Counted from the first letter of the stretch, positions 1-8,933 are shown. The stretch is 64,000 nucleotides of DNA from Alphaproteobacteria bacterium (GCA_016794145.1 JAEUKP010000022.1:62001-126000); one strand, 5' to 3'. Notes: a model not told the origin generated them from the sequence alone. A program made the numbers and translations.

Positions 1-1
1 C

Positions 2-433
2 CGCGTTAAATCGCTGATGGATGATAAGAAGAAACTGGAATCCGAACTCACCGCTCTGCGCCGGAAATTGGCCACAGGGGGCGCGAATGATGCCGCACCT
101 GCTGCCAAGACCATCGCCGGCATGCAATTTATTGCCCGCGTGATGGAAGATGTTCCGGCCAAGGATTTAAAGCCAATGGCCGATGATCTGAAAGCCAAAA
201 TCGGATCGGGTGTCATTGCCTTGATCGCGACCGCCGATGGCAAAGCATCTTTGGTCGTCGCCGTCACCGATGATTTGACCGCCAGAATATCCGCGGTCGA
301 TCTGGTACGCGTAGGCGCCGAAGCCATGGGCGGCAAAGGCGGCGGTGGTCGTCCGGATATGGCACAGGCCGGAGGCACAAATGTCGCCGCCGCCAACGAT
401 GCCGTCACCGCCATTGAAAAGGCGTTGGGATAA
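2..433 (+). CDS. alaS: alanyl-tRNA synthetase, C-terminal fragment (5' end outside window)
   Basis: The reading frame is open from the first bases and ends at TAA 431-433, so only the last ~143 residues of AlaS are present. It shows a short charged helix (KSLMDDKKKLESELTALRRK) and then the C-Ala/DHHA1-type domain ending in the glycine-rich GGGGRPDMAQAGG motif diagnostic of alanyl-tRNA synthetase. The aminoacylation and editing domains lie upstream of the window. AlaS charges tRNA-Ala in the cytoplasm. The internal ATG at 17 is not a real start. The fragment is visibly GC-richer than the genes that follow. Confidence 0.93.
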   Translation, partial: RVKSLMDDKKKLESELTALRRKLATGGANDAAPAAKTIAGMQFIARVMEDVPAKDLKPMADDLKAKIGSGVIALIATADGKASLVVAVTDDLTARISAVDLVRVGAEAMGGKGGGGRPDMAQAGGTNVAAANDAVTAIEKALG

Positions 434-471
434 TATGTGATTGAAAACAAGAAAAACGATAGGATATTTCT

Positions 472-705
472 ATGCCAATGAAGGCTGATGATATTGTTGC
501 AATGATAAAAACCGCGCTTCCCGATGCACAGGTTGAGTTGACTGATCTTGCGGGAGATGACAATCATTTCCAAGCGCATATTTATTCAGAATCTTTCGCG
601 GGGAAATCCCGTATTGAACAACATAAAATGGTCTATACCGCCCTTGGTGATAAAATGGGTGGTGACCTTCATGCCTTATCCATTAAAACTTTTTCTTCCC
701 GGTAA
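472..705 (+). CDS. bolA: BolA/IbaG family protein
   Basis: A 77-residue protein, the normal length for the BolA family. It contains the class II KH-like fold signature with the conserved RIEQHKMVYTAL stretch near residues 47-58; the His there is an Fe-S ligand in BolA-glutaredoxin complexes. The gene lies 31 bp upstream of a monothiol CGFS glutaredoxin, the classic bolA-grxD pairing. The pair is therefore likely to act together in iron-sulfur cluster trafficking or iron sensing. The pairing is seen in the sequence; the function is inferred from the family. Confidence 0.92.
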   Translation: MPMKADDIVAMIKTALPDAQVELTDLAGDDNHFQAHIYSESFAGKSRIEQHKMVYTALGDKMGGDLHALSIKTFSSR

Positions 706-736
706 CCCCATCTTATAGAACCAGAAAGTCATACAA

Positions 737-1078
737 ATGAGTGAAAATCCAGCCTTTACCCAAATCCGTTCCGATCTCAGCGAAAATGATGTTGTATTGT
801 ACATGAAAGGCACACATGTCTTTCCACAATGTGGTTTCTCTGCTGTTGTTGTTAACATTCTTACAAATCTTGGCGTCACTTTCAAATCCGTAAATGTTTT
901 AGAGGATGATGAGATCCGCCAAGCGATTAAAGAATACGCAAATTGGCCTACAATCCCCCAGCTTTATATCAAGGGTGAATTTATAGGTGGATGCGATATT
1001 GTAAAGGAAATGTTCTCAGATGGAGATCTGCAAAAACTTTTGAAAGACAAAGGAATTCCTCTTGATAATGCGGCGTAA
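737..1078 (+). CDS. grxD: monothiol glutaredoxin, Grx4/CGFS type
   Basis: 113 residues with the monothiol active site CGFS at 32-35, the glutathione-contacting Lys of YMKG near 24, the WPTIPQ motif and the GGCDIV glutathione-binding motif. These define the Grx4/GrxD family, which binds a [2Fe-2S] cluster with glutathione and passes it to apoproteins, often with BolA as partner. It follows bolA on the same strand and is probably co-transcribed with it. The flavoprotein gene starts 3 bp after its stop codon, suggesting an operon continuing downstream. Confidence 0.95.
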   Translation: MSENPAFTQIRSDLSENDVVLYMKGTHVFPQCGFSAVVVNILTNLGVTFKSVNVLEDDEIRQAIKEYANWPTIPQLYIKGEFIGGCDIVKEMFSDGDLQKLLKDKGIPLDNAA

Positions 1079-1081
1079 CCC

Positions 1082-2320
1082 GTGATCTATTTTGACGTCA
1101 TCATTATCGGGGGCGGGGCCGCAGGATTAATGGCGGCAGCGCGTTCAGGATCGAAAGGAAACTCTGTTCTACTGATTGATCATGCAGAAAAGATCGGTGA
1201 AAAAATCCGTATTTCAGGGGGCGGGCGGTGTAACTTTACGAATCTTCATACATCCCCTGCACATTTTATTTCGACGAATCCACATTTTTGCAAATCTGCC
1301 CTCTCTCGCTACACCCCAAAAGATTTTCTAACACTGATTGAAAAACATCATATCGCCTATCACGATAAAGGGCGGGGCCAATTATTTTGTGATGATAAAG
1401 CCACACAAATTGTTGATATGCTCCTTAATGAATGCAAAGACTCAAACGTCACTTTCTGGACGGGCACATCTGTTGACGGCATTGATCGGACAGATGACGG
1501 ACATTTTCAAACCAATACAAAACGGGGCTCTGTAGGATGCCGGTCTCTTGTAATTGCGACAGGAGGCTTATCTATTCCCAAGATCGGAGCAACTGGCTTT
1601 GGATATAAAATTGCCAATCAATTCGGGCATCAAGTGGTTCCAACGCGCCCGGGGCTTGTGCCTTTAACCTTTACGGACGAGACATCAAAACTCTGTGCTG
1701 AGTTAACAGGACTATCTGTTGATCCTGCAATTGTATCAACCGGAAAAACAAAATTTGAAGAAGCCCTCCTGTTTACACATCGGGGGTTAAGTGGACCCTC
1801 TATTCTCCAAATTTCTTCGTATTGGAGGGAAACAGAATCGATCGCTGTCAATCTTGTTCCAGATCTAACGGCTTTTGACTGGCTGAAAGAAAAACGAAAA
1901 TCAGACCCGAAAAAAATGCTTCGTACAGTCATCGAAGACGTCTTACCAAACCGTTTGGCAAACGCACTCGCAACGCTTTCGGGGCATGACGGACAAATGG
2001 CCAATCTGCCTGATAAAAAATTGGCTGCCGTTGCAGACCTCATGAATAAATGGACACTCGTTCCTGCAGGCACCGAAGGGTATCGCACTGCAGAGGTCAC
2101 TTTGGGCGGCGTCGATACCACCCAGATTTCATCCAAAACATTTGAATCACAATTGGTTTCTGGACTTTACTTTATCGGTGAAGTGCTTGATGTCACAGGT
2201 CATTTAGGGGGGTTTAACTTCCAATGGGCATGGGCATCCGGCTGGTGCTGTGGAGAGAGTCTTGCAACCCAAAATAAGGACCAAGAACCCGAAAAAACCA
2301 TAAGAGATATAACAGGATAA
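1082..2320 (+). CDS. HI0933-family NAD(P)/FAD-dependent oxidoreductase
   Basis: 412 residues starting at a GTG immediately after grxD. The N-terminus has the FAD-binding Rossmann motif (IIGGGAAGLMAA, about residues 8-19) followed by the ISGGGRCNFTN signature near 44-54. The C-terminus has the GLYFIGEVLDVTGHLGG flavin motif of the HI0933/YhiN family. Length matches the family. The substrate is not known for most members, so only a flavoprotein oxidoreductase role is supported. The start is GTG; no better ATG lies upstream without overlapping grxD. Confidence 0.9.
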   Translation: MIYFDVIIIGGGAAGLMAAARSGSKGNSVLLIDHAEKIGEKIRISGGGRCNFTNLHTSPAHFISTNPHFCKSALSRYTPKDFLTLIEKHHIAYHDKGRGQLFCDDKATQIVDMLLNECKDSNVTFWTGTSVDGIDRTDDGHFQTNTKRGSVGCRSLVIATGGLSIPKIGATGFGYKIANQFGHQVVPTRPGLVPLTFTDETSKLCAELTGLSVDPAIVSTGKTKFEEALLFTHRGLSGPSILQISSYWRETESIAVNLVPDLTAFDWLKEKRKSDPKKMLRTVIEDVLPNRLANALATLSGHDGQMANLPDKKLAAVADLMNKWTLVPAGTEGYRTAEVTLGGVDTTQISSKTFESQLVSGLYFIGEVLDVTGHLGGFNFQWAWASGWCCGESLATQNKDQEPEKTIRDITG

Positions 2321-2322
2321 AT

Positions 2323-2916
2323 ATGATAATTCCCTTTTTGAAAACCCGTCGTTCGTCGAAAATCACATCCCTTACATCCCCCGGCCCGAATGCCGAACAA
2401 TTACAGGACCTCTTGACGATTGGGGCCCGCGTGCCCGACCATGGCAAATATCACCCGTGGTATTTCATTGTCTTTGAAGGGAATGCGCGCCGCGAGGCCG
2501 GAGACCTGTTGCGTCAGGCCTATGCGGCCGAAAACCCCGATGCCGCCCCTGCAAAACTGGATTTAGAGGCCGAAAATTTCTTACGCGCCCCTCTGGTAAT
2601 TGCCGTTGTCTCGCGCATCCGCGAGGGAAAAACACCGGAATGGGAACAAATCCTCTCGGCAGGTGCTACCTGTTACAATATCTGTCTGGCCGCCAATGCG
2701 ATGGGATTTGGCAGCAATTGGCTGACCCAATGGTACAGCTATTCCCCGACCTTTCGTCAGTTGATGGGGCTGGAGACACAGGACCGCTTTGCCGGATTTA
2801 TCTATATCGGCACGGCCACGACCCCGAACGAGGACCGCGAACGTCCCGACCTTTCCCGAATCGTCACCCGCTGGACAAAAAAATCCCCCGCACTCAATAC
2901 CGGCGGGGGTAAATGA
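2323..2916 (+). CDS. nitroreductase family protein (YdjA-like)
   Basis: 197 residues of the small FMN-dependent nitroreductase family. The N-terminus has the flavin-phosphate motif (KTRRSSK), then ARVPDHGKYHPW typical of the YdjA subgroup; GFGSNWLTQW lies near residue 128 and FIYIGTA near 160. The substrate is unknown. The start lies 2 bp after the previous stop, so translation is probably coupled. The codons are clearly GC-richer than those of the neighbouring grx, flavoprotein and carbonic-anhydrase genes, resembling the alaS fragment instead; this may reflect transfer or different selection. Confidence 0.88.
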   Translation: MIIPFLKTRRSSKITSLTSPGPNAEQLQDLLTIGARVPDHGKYHPWYFIVFEGNARREAGDLLRQAYAAENPDAAPAKLDLEAENFLRAPLVIAVVSRIREGKTPEWEQILSAGATCYNICLAANAMGFGSNWLTQWYSYSPTFRQLMGLETQDRFAGFIYIGTATTPNEDRERPDLSRIVTRWTKKSPALNTGGGK

Positions 2917-2930
2917 ATGAAATAAAACGA

Positions 2931-3872
2931 CTACGGTGCAAGAAGGATATCGCTGTATTTTATTTGTAAATGTTCTGATGCATCTGTAATTGCGCCATCC
3001 ATAGGTGTGATCTCATGATATCCACAATTTAAACCAACCCCGTCAAAATCACTAACATTGCATCGTCTGCTAATAAAAAACTGCCCTGTGATAGGATCAT
3101 ACTCGTATAAGGCAGGCATTCTTTCATATAAATCTGGATTTGTCTTACTTTTTTTCCCCAAATCCAAGTGAAGCAGGCTTACACGCACTTGGCCCATATC
3201 GACCATTTCAGACGTAGTCCGTGTCTGGTTATGAAACAACTTGATTCCCATAAGGTTTTTATAACTCTCAATCCCCAAATGTGCGGCCATCAAATCTTCC
3301 GCAGGAAGTGGGTGACCACCATTTTGCATTTGGTAGAAAATTCGAGATAGCCAGGGAATTTTATCTGAAACTTGCAGAACATATCTTTGAATCGTTTCTA
3401 TATCTGCATTTTTAGCCATATCTTGCGGCACCATCCCTTCCTTGGGAAATTGAACAGCAATTTTGGCCGCCGCGCAATCCGAGTGGGTCATAATGAATAT
3501 ATCTTGAACTTCCTTGATACCAGCAGCAACAGCAAGCGATGCATGGAATGCGGCGGCAGCCGAAAGATTTCTAGTCAAAAAACCTCCCACTTGTTTCTGA
3601 ATAAAAGCTTTCCCGGGCGGTAAATTAAAAAAATCACTCGCGGAAATCCGATAATCCGTACAGGTTAAAACTAAAATTTTTGGGGGAGTATGATTTTCCG
3701 CCAGCTTAGCCATCAGACCAGACAAATCTGCATGCGCAATTATCCCCGTGTGACGAGGGGATAATGAATCATCACTATCAGGACTACAACTGTTATGCGC
3801 TTGAACCTTTGCATTCCCATCGGTTGGGACCATTATGCCCCCAGCACTCGCCACATAATTTTCCATTTCCAC
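2931..3872 (-). CDS. divergent beta-class carbonic anhydrase-like protein
   Basis: 313 residues. The zinc-site pattern of beta-carbonic anhydrases is present: C71-T-D73-Y-R75 (Cys and the Asp/Arg dyad) and H130-S-D-C133 (HxxC). These enzymes interconvert CO2 and bicarbonate. The protein is longer than usual (about 200-230 aa): it has a Ser/Asp-rich N-terminal extension of ~45 residues and a ~100-residue C-terminal extension with no recognised motif. The usual Gly-Asn/Arg segment between the ligands is replaced by QVGGFL, so activity is not certain. It is transcribed convergently with the nitroreductase. Confidence 0.75.
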   Translation of the reverse strand: MEMENYVASAGGIMVPTDGNAKVQAHNSCSPDSDDSLSPRHTGIIAHADLSGLMAKLAENHTPPKILVLTCTDYRISASDFFNLPPGKAFIQKQVGGFLTRNLSAAAAFHASLAVAAGIKEVQDIFIMTHSDCAAAKIAVQFPKEGMVPQDMAKNADIETIQRYVLQVSDKIPWLSRIFYQMQNGGHPLPAEDLMAAHLGIESYKNLMGIKLFHNQTRTTSEMVDMGQVRVSLLHLDLGKKSKTNPDLYERMPALYEYDPITGQFFISRRCNVSDFDGVGLNCGYHEITPMDGAITDASEHLQIKYSDILLAP

Positions 3873-4104
3873 CTCTTTTTATTTATTATAGAAAACATTT
3901 TGCAGTCCATATACTCCTGTTTTTTGGTAAATGCAGCAAAAATAGCAAGAAAAACCTTAAAAAATCACAGTTTTCTTGAACCATGTAGCTTTTTGGTTAC
4001 TAAATTCTAAACCTGTGATTAAGAAATCCATTCTTTTTCAATCACGAAGTGCACGAAGGTCTCGAAGTTTTTTGTGCGAAGAAGTTTCTTTCGTGGTTCA
4101 ATTT
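3873..4104. other. gene-free interval with a CACGAAG-type intergenic repeat
   Basis: No credible coding frame lies between the carbonic anhydrase start and the MITE-like element. The stretch 4031-4103 contains repeated CACGAAG/GAAG units and a partly complementary TTCGTGG segment (4089-4097), so it can fold into an imperfect hairpin. This resembles dispersed intergenic repeats seen in many proteobacteria; no other copy was noticed in this window. The AT-rich upstream part (3873-4020) probably holds the carbonic-anhydrase promoter, but no clear -35/-10 pair could be assigned. Confidence 0.35.
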
Positions 4105-4244
4105 TATAGTAATTTAAAATAATAATTAGATATTTCCAATTTTGCATCATTGCGGCGCCAAGGGATAAAAGCCGCAATCTTACTTGTATAAGAGGAGATT
4201 CTGGCTTTCGCCGGAATGACGAATGCGTATTTTAAATTACTATA
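4105..4244. repeat. 140-bp MITE-like element with 17-bp terminal inverted repeats
   Basis: The ends are a perfect 17-bp inverted repeat: TATAGTAATTTAAAATA at 4105-4121 and its exact reverse complement at 4228-4244. The interior has no gene. It carries a GC-rich palindromic segment around 4196-4222 (CTGGCTTTCGCCGGAATGAC) resembling widespread dispersed repeats. The outermost TA on both ends would fit a TA target duplication as made by Tc1/mariner-IS630 transposases, an inference. It lies 22 bp beyond the rodA stop and could influence transcription termination there. No transposase for it is present in the window. Confidence 0.6.
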
Positions 4245-4266
4245 GGCACCTCTAAAATCCCGCTTG

Positions 4267-5406
4267 CTAGAACCCTTTTGGAAGACGGGCATCCCGATGA
4301 ACATGGCAACATTGGATGATTCCAAAGGCCACCATGACAGATAGCATCGCTGTTCCTCCATAAGACATCATCGGCAATGGGATACCCACAACAGGAAGCA
4401 ATCCCATGACCATCCCGATATTCACCAAAACATAAACAGAAAAATTAATCGTCAGACCAAACGCCACCAATCGTGCGAACTGACTCCGGCATCGAAAGGA
4501 AATCCAATACCCATAGAGAATAATAATCCCCAATATCATCATCAAAAACAACCCCCCCAACAAACCCCATTCCTCAGCCCAAAGCGTAAAAATAAAATCT
4601 GTATGTTTTTCAGGAAGAAAATTAAGATGTGATTGTGTGCCCTCTAGAAATCCTTTACCTGTGATCCCGCCCGACCCTAAAGCAATTTTTGATTGTGTAA
4701 TATGAAATCCAGCCCCTAAAGGATCAGATTCAGGATTCATAAAAATCAGAACACGCTTTTGTTGATATTCATGCAAAAATTGCCATGCAATCGGTATCGC
4801 AGCGATAGCTGTTCCGATTCCTGCAGCAAATAACCATATAGAGACTCCACCAACGAAAAGCATCGCGACACCGCCAAAGACAATAGATAACCCTGTTCCT
4901 AAATCAGGCTGAGCGACCACTAATCCAACCGGTAGCAAGATCATCAATACTGGCATCACAAGATTTTTTAGTTGTTTAACCTCATAAACTTCTTTCCCGT
5001 GATAAAACCGCGCAAGACACAAAATAGTTGAAATTTTAGCCAGTTCAGAGGGTTGAATTTTGATGATCCCTAAATCAAGCCACCGTTGCGCCCCCATACC
5101 GATATGACCAAAAATATCAACAAGTAACAAAAGAATAATAACCAGGATATGAAAAGGATAGGCAATCCGAAAGATCCACTTAATGTCAACGACAGCAATA
5201 ATAACCAAGAGACCAACAGCAAGAACAAAACGGCTCATCTGAGGAGCTGCCCATGGATCAATATGCCCTCCTGCTGCAGAATACAAAGATAAAAAACCAA
5301 TCGTTGCGTAAATAAAAAGAAAGAAAACAAGGCTCCATGCAATCTGGCGCACTTTACCAAGAAGGCTCATCTCATCTGAAAATAAACTGGATTGAAAAAT
5401 TGCCAT
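4267..5406 (-). CDS. rodA: RodA, SEDS-family peptidoglycan glycosyltransferase
   Basis: 379 residues with about ten hydrophobic membrane segments. Signature SEDS motifs are present: DFIFTLWAEEWGLLGG in the large loop and PLPMMSYGGTAML near the C-terminus. RodA polymerises lipid II in the inner membrane as part of the rod complex, paired with PBP2. Its ATG overlaps the last base of the mrdA stop (TAATG at 5404-5408), so translation is coupled. It is the last gene of the minus-strand mreC-mreD-mrdA-rodA operon. Confidence 0.95.
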   Translation of the reverse strand: MAIFQSSLFSDEMSLLGKVRQIAWSLVFFLFIYATIGFLSLYSAAGGHIDPWAAPQMSRFVLAVGLLVIIAVVDIKWIFRIAYPFHILVIILLLLVDIFGHIGMGAQRWLDLGIIKIQPSELAKISTILCLARFYHGKEVYEVKQLKNLVMPVLMILLPVGLVVAQPDLGTGLSIVFGGVAMLFVGGVSIWLFAAGIGTAIAAIPIAWQFLHEYQQKRVLIFMNPESDPLGAGFHITQSKIALGSGGITGKGFLEGTQSHLNFLPEKHTDFIFTLWAEEWGLLGGLFLMMILGIIILYGYWISFRCRSQFARLVAFGLTINFSVYVLVNIGMVMGLLPVVGIPLPMMSYGGTAMLSVMVAFGIIQCCHVHRDARLPKGF

Positions 5407-7247
5407 TATGTTGTCTTCATTTCTTTGATCGCAGGATTACGCTTCTGGACTTCTAACAAGATATCACGTGCAATAGGCGCAGCCGCACCAGATCCGCTGC
5501 CGCCGTGTTCGACAATCACGGCACAGACATAACGTGGATGATGAACAGGAGCATATCCAATAAACAATCCGTGGTGACGAAGATGCCAGGGCAAATCTTC
5601 CTGTCGACGCACACCTGATGCACGCTCTGCCTTTGAAATACGCTTGACCTGGGATGTTCCTGTTTTCCCGGCCATCTCCATACCTTCTTCCCTAATCTGC
5701 GCAGCAGCAGCAGTCCCACCAGGTTGCATGACCTGTGTCATTCCACGACAAACAAGATCAAGATGATGAGGGGAAATCCCCATATCATTCCCTGCCCCCC
5801 TCGATATTCTTTGTGCACCGGCGTATCCTGCGAGCCATGGCTTAACCTCTTTTCCTCCGTTTACAATGCGTGCTGTCATAGTTGCCAATTGTAAGGGAGA
5901 TGCAAGCATTGCACCTTGACCAATCGATGCGTTAATTGTTTCTCCTGGATGCCAAATTTTATCACCTCGCTGTTTTCTTTTCCATGCAACATCGGGGACT
6001 TCTCCGGCTTTTGTCTCTGGAAGATCAAAATCAAGAGAACTCCCCAAACCAAGCCGCCTCGCCATTGCAGCGATACGATCAATTCCAACAGCCGTAGACA
6101 TCTTGTAGAAATAGACATCACAAGAATGGGCCAAGGCCTGAACAAGATTGACCGTTCCATGCCCCTCTGTTTTCCAGCAATGAAAGCGATTGCTTCCGAA
6201 ATCATAATGTCCAGGACAGACGGCTGTTGTATATTCGTCAATAACCCCTGCTTCTAAACCTGCCAGAGCCGTACAAACTTTAAATGTGGAACCAGGCGGG
6301 TATAGTCCCCCGACAACTTTATTATTCAACGGATGCGCCGGGTCATCCCGCAATTGTTCCCAATCCATTGCGGAAATCCCACCGGAAAATATGTTCGGAT
6401 CAAAACTTGGGTGGTTCGCCAGAGCATAAACAGCACCGGTTTTAGCATCCATAACAATTGCAGCGGCACTTCGCTCTGTTGTCAACCGTTGCTGTACAAA
6501 CCGTTGATATTCTGCATCAAGTGAAAGAACAAGGCGTTGCCCCTGAAGACTTGCCACCCTATTCAACTCACGAACAGCGCGCCCATGAACATTAACCTCA
6601 ACCTCTGCCTTTCCTGGAATACCTTGGAGCAACGTTTCATATTTTTTCTCTAACGCACTTTTTCCAATCAAGAATCCGGGCATAGAAAGAAGTGGTGCGT
6701 TTGTCATCTCTGTCTCACTCACCCGACCGACATATCCAACAATATGTCCCGTTGATTCTTTATAAGGATAACTTCTTAAATCACCGCTTTGGATTGAAAC
6801 GCCAGGAAGCTTTGCAAGGTTCAATTCAACGATTGAAACCTCATCCCAATTCAATTTATTTCTTACCTCAACGGGAACATAAGACGGTCTTTGCTTTGCC
6901 TGACGCAACGCCTTTCTGATACTACTATCATCAATCGAGATGTACTTTCTTAAATCCATCAGTGTTTTTTCAAGACTTTCAACTTGTTCTGGAATAACAA
7001 GTGCCTGGAAATTCTGCAGATTTGTTGCCAATGGAACACCAAACCGATCAACAATCTGGCCTCTGGACGGTGGTAAGATCCTGACATTGATACGGTTATT
7101 TTCAGCAAGGGTTTTATATTTCTCACCTTCCACAACCTGCAACCACGATAAACGAGCGGCCAGAACGCTTAAAGCGCAGCCTTGCAACGCTCCAATTATA
7201 AACGCGCGTCGTGTAAATGAATCTATCTTTTCCTGATCACGTTCCAT
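5406..7247 (-). CDS. mrdA: penicillin-binding protein 2 (peptidoglycan D,D-transpeptidase)
   Basis: 613 residues. An N-terminal membrane anchor (about residues 16-34) is followed by the PBP dimerisation domain starting at PPSRGQIVDRFG (59-70) and then the transpeptidase domain. Catalytic motifs: S320-T-F-K323 (SxxK), S375-C-D (SxN-type) and KTGTS near residue 537. It cross-links peptidoglycan during cell elongation and works with RodA, encoded next with a one-base overlap. mreD lies 11 bp upstream. Length and motif spacing are normal for PBP2. Confidence 0.96.
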   Translation of the reverse strand: MERDQEKIDSFTRRAFIIGALQGCALSVLAARLSWLQVVEGEKYKTLAENNRINVRILPPSRGQIVDRFGVPLATNLQNFQALVIPEQVESLEKTLMDLRKYISIDDSSIRKALRQAKQRPSYVPVEVRNKLNWDEVSIVELNLAKLPGVSIQSGDLRSYPYKESTGHIVGYVGRVSETEMTNAPLLSMPGFLIGKSALEKKYETLLQGIPGKAEVEVNVHGRAVRELNRVASLQGQRLVLSLDAEYQRFVQQRLTTERSAAAIVMDAKTGAVYALANHPSFDPNIFSGGISAMDWEQLRDDPAHPLNNKVVGGLYPPGSTFKVCTALAGLEAGVIDEYTTAVCPGHYDFGSNRFHCWKTEGHGTVNLVQALAHSCDVYFYKMSTAVGIDRIAAMARRLGLGSSLDFDLPETKAGEVPDVAWKRKQRGDKIWHPGETINASIGQGAMLASPLQLATMTARIVNGGKEVKPWLAGYAGAQRISRGAGNDMGISPHHLDLVCRGMTQVMQPGGTAAAAQIREEGMEMAGKTGTSQVKRISKAERASGVRRQEDLPWHLRHHGLFIGYAPVHHPRYVCAVIVEHGGSGSGAAAPIARDILLEVQKRNPAIKEMKTT

Positions 7248-7258
7248 AGTGTTTTATA

Positions 7259-7765
7259 TCAATCCGATAAGAAACGGTTCAAGAGTATCATAGGCGGCAA
7301 AATCAAAGGGTACAATAAATACGAAATAATAAGGTTGAATATCAATGGAACAGGGGACAGCATCGTCATTGAGGATAAACTATAAACCATATATTGTATG
7401 ATCATTACAAGTGTGACCGCCACACAGAACCCAGCCCAGATAACAGACCATGATTGTCCCATCAAGAATCGTATTTGAGCACGCACAATCATCGCCACGA
7501 CCATGAAACAGAGGGCATTCAGGCCGACCAGTCCCCCAGACAAAAAGTCCAGAAAAAGACCTGCCGCAAAAACAAGAGGGTATGGTAAAAGTTCAGGACG
7601 GTAAATTGTCCAAAAATAAAGCCCCATTAGAAGAAAAGAAAGCTTTCCACCTTCTTCCCCCAATAAAGGGAATTTAACAAGATTCAAAAGAATCAGAAAA
7701 CACAAAAGAACGTAAAGGCCAAAAAGCTTTAATGTATAAAATTCAAAAAAATGATGACGTGACAT
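7259..7765 (-). CDS. mreD: rod shape-determining protein MreD
   Basis: 168 residues, almost entirely hydrophobic with about five transmembrane segments, and the typical MreD feature of a charged short N-terminus followed by ...LLGEEGGKLSFLLMGLYFWTIYRPELLPYPLVF (characteristic RPE/P motif near residues 52-58). MreD is an inner-membrane component of the elongasome. It starts one base after the mreC stop and precedes mrdA, the conserved order in alphaproteobacteria. Confidence 0.9.
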   Translation of the reverse strand: MSRHHFFEFYTLKLFGLYVLLCFLILLNLVKFPLLGEEGGKLSFLLMGLYFWTIYRPELLPYPLVFAAGLFLDFLSGGLVGLNALCFMVVAMIVRAQIRFLMGQSWSVIWAGFCVAVTLVMIIQYMVYSLSSMTMLSPVPLIFNLIISYLLYPLILPPMILLNRFLSD

Positions 7766-7766
7766 T

Positions 7767-8657
7767 CTATTCTGGCCCAGATGTCAAAACTTTGATGCTC
7801 TGACGTACATTCGGGTCCTGTGGTTTTTCAACAATCTGGACATAGCCTGCCCCATACGGATCTGAATACATCATAACCATAGGAATACCGTTTTTAATTT
7901 CAGAAACCTCACCAATGGGCAATCCCGTTGGGAACATTCCCCCGGTCCCAGAGGTTATAATCCGTGCACCTTTTTCAATAAGGAGATCAGGTGGCAAGTG
8001 AATCAAAACCAATAAATCATCATTCGTCCCAGATAAAACAGCCCTCTGGTTTGCGCCCTCAATAACAACCGGAACATGCGAGTTAATATCGTTCAAGAGC
8101 AAAACACGAGAAGCGCGTTTACCAACCTCAACAACACGACCAATCATTCCTTGACTCCCCAGAACTGCCTGCCCTTCTTCAACAGCATTGTCAAATCCTG
8201 CCTCAATCAAAACAGTTTTAACAAAACTGCTTCCTGAATCAGCAATCACTCGTGTTGTGATATAACTCTGGTCTGGCTCTGGAATAACGTTCAACAAATC
8301 TTTCAGGGATTGGTTTTCAGAACGCAGGAGCATTGCCGTCTGGTACCATTCATGCAGCTGTTTATTCTCAGCCTTTAACCGTGCATTCTCAGCCCTAATT
8401 TTTGTAAGGCCAGATGCATCACTCATGGCTGCCGTCATGCTTCGGAAAGGCGCCCCAACAAGATCAATAACAGGGGTGAGAGCATCAATCATCGCCATAC
8501 GAGGCCCCGTCCATATCGAGGGATTTATTAAAGACGACAACAGCAAAATAGCGGCAAATCCCGTTAATGCAAAAGGAGAATAGCGACCAAGACGCACCGC
8601 TATTGTAGCGGCACGCATCGCCTGCCTTGTCCTATCTTTATGGCTATATTGCCCCAT
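7767..8657 (-). CDS. mreC: rod shape-determining protein MreC
   Basis: 296 residues: a membrane anchor near residues 33-47, a coiled coil at about 82-120 (rich in ENARLKAENKQL heptads), then the two beta-barrel domains typical of MreC. MreC is a periplasmic scaffold linking MreD, RodA and PBP2. It is the first gene of the minus-strand operon. mreB, which usually precedes mreC, is not adjacent: upstream lies only ~130 bp and then an IS1595-family insertion. Whether that insertion changed the operon promoter cannot be told from sequence alone. Confidence 0.93.
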   Translation of the reverse strand: MGQYSHKDRTRQAMRAATIAVRLGRYSPFALTGFAAILLLSSLINPSIWTGPRMAMIDALTPVIDLVGAPFRSMTAAMSDASGLTKIRAENARLKAENKQLHEWYQTAMLLRSENQSLKDLLNVIPEPDQSYITTRVIADSGSSFVKTVLIEAGFDNAVEEGQAVLGSQGMIGRVVEVGKRASRVLLLNDINSHVPVVIEGANQRAVLSGTNDDLLVLIHLPPDLLIEKGARIITSGTGGMFPTGLPIGEVSEIKNGIPMVMMYSDPYGAGYVQIVEKPQDPNVRQSIKVLTSGPE

Positions 8658-8788
8658 TTATGAACCTGAAACCTAGATGCCGATCCATCGGATCTTGCAT
8701 AATTATTTGGACCTTGCCACGATACTCAACTTTTTTCAAACAAGAATTTTAAAAAGAGAGAAAAAAAGTGACTCCTCAAAGTGATGGG

Positions 8789-8796
8789 ATTTTTAT
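8789..8796 (+). repeat. left 8-bp target-site duplication of the IS1595-family element
   Basis: ATTTTTAT lies directly before the left terminal inverted repeat and is repeated exactly at 10904-10911 directly after the right one. Eight bp is the usual duplication length for IS1595-family transposition. Confidence 0.88.
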
Positions 8797-8895
8797 CCTG
8801 ATATTATACTTTGCGTACCAAATAACGTTCTTTTTATGTTCTAATTATTTATGAATTACCTATGTACTTGCCCACAATACAGTAAATTAAAACAC

Positions 8896-8924
8896 TTGCG
8901 TTATGAATTAGTAGGTGCTATACA
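8896..8924 (+). promoter_or_regulatory. putative sigma-70 promoter of the IS passenger gene
   Basis: TTGCGT (8896-8901) and TATACA (8919-8924) are separated by exactly 17 bp. The expected start of transcription falls within a few bases of the ATG at 8934, so the message may be leaderless or nearly so; no Shine-Dalgarno sequence lies before that ATG, which agrees. Confidence 0.45.
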
Positions 8925-8933
8925 ATAAGCATC

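Noticed and set aside
4104..4361. 85-codon minus-strand frame across the MITE and rodA end
   Set aside because: It translates the dispersed palindromic repeat (FVIPAKARIS-type) and the rodA C-terminus in another frame; not a gene.
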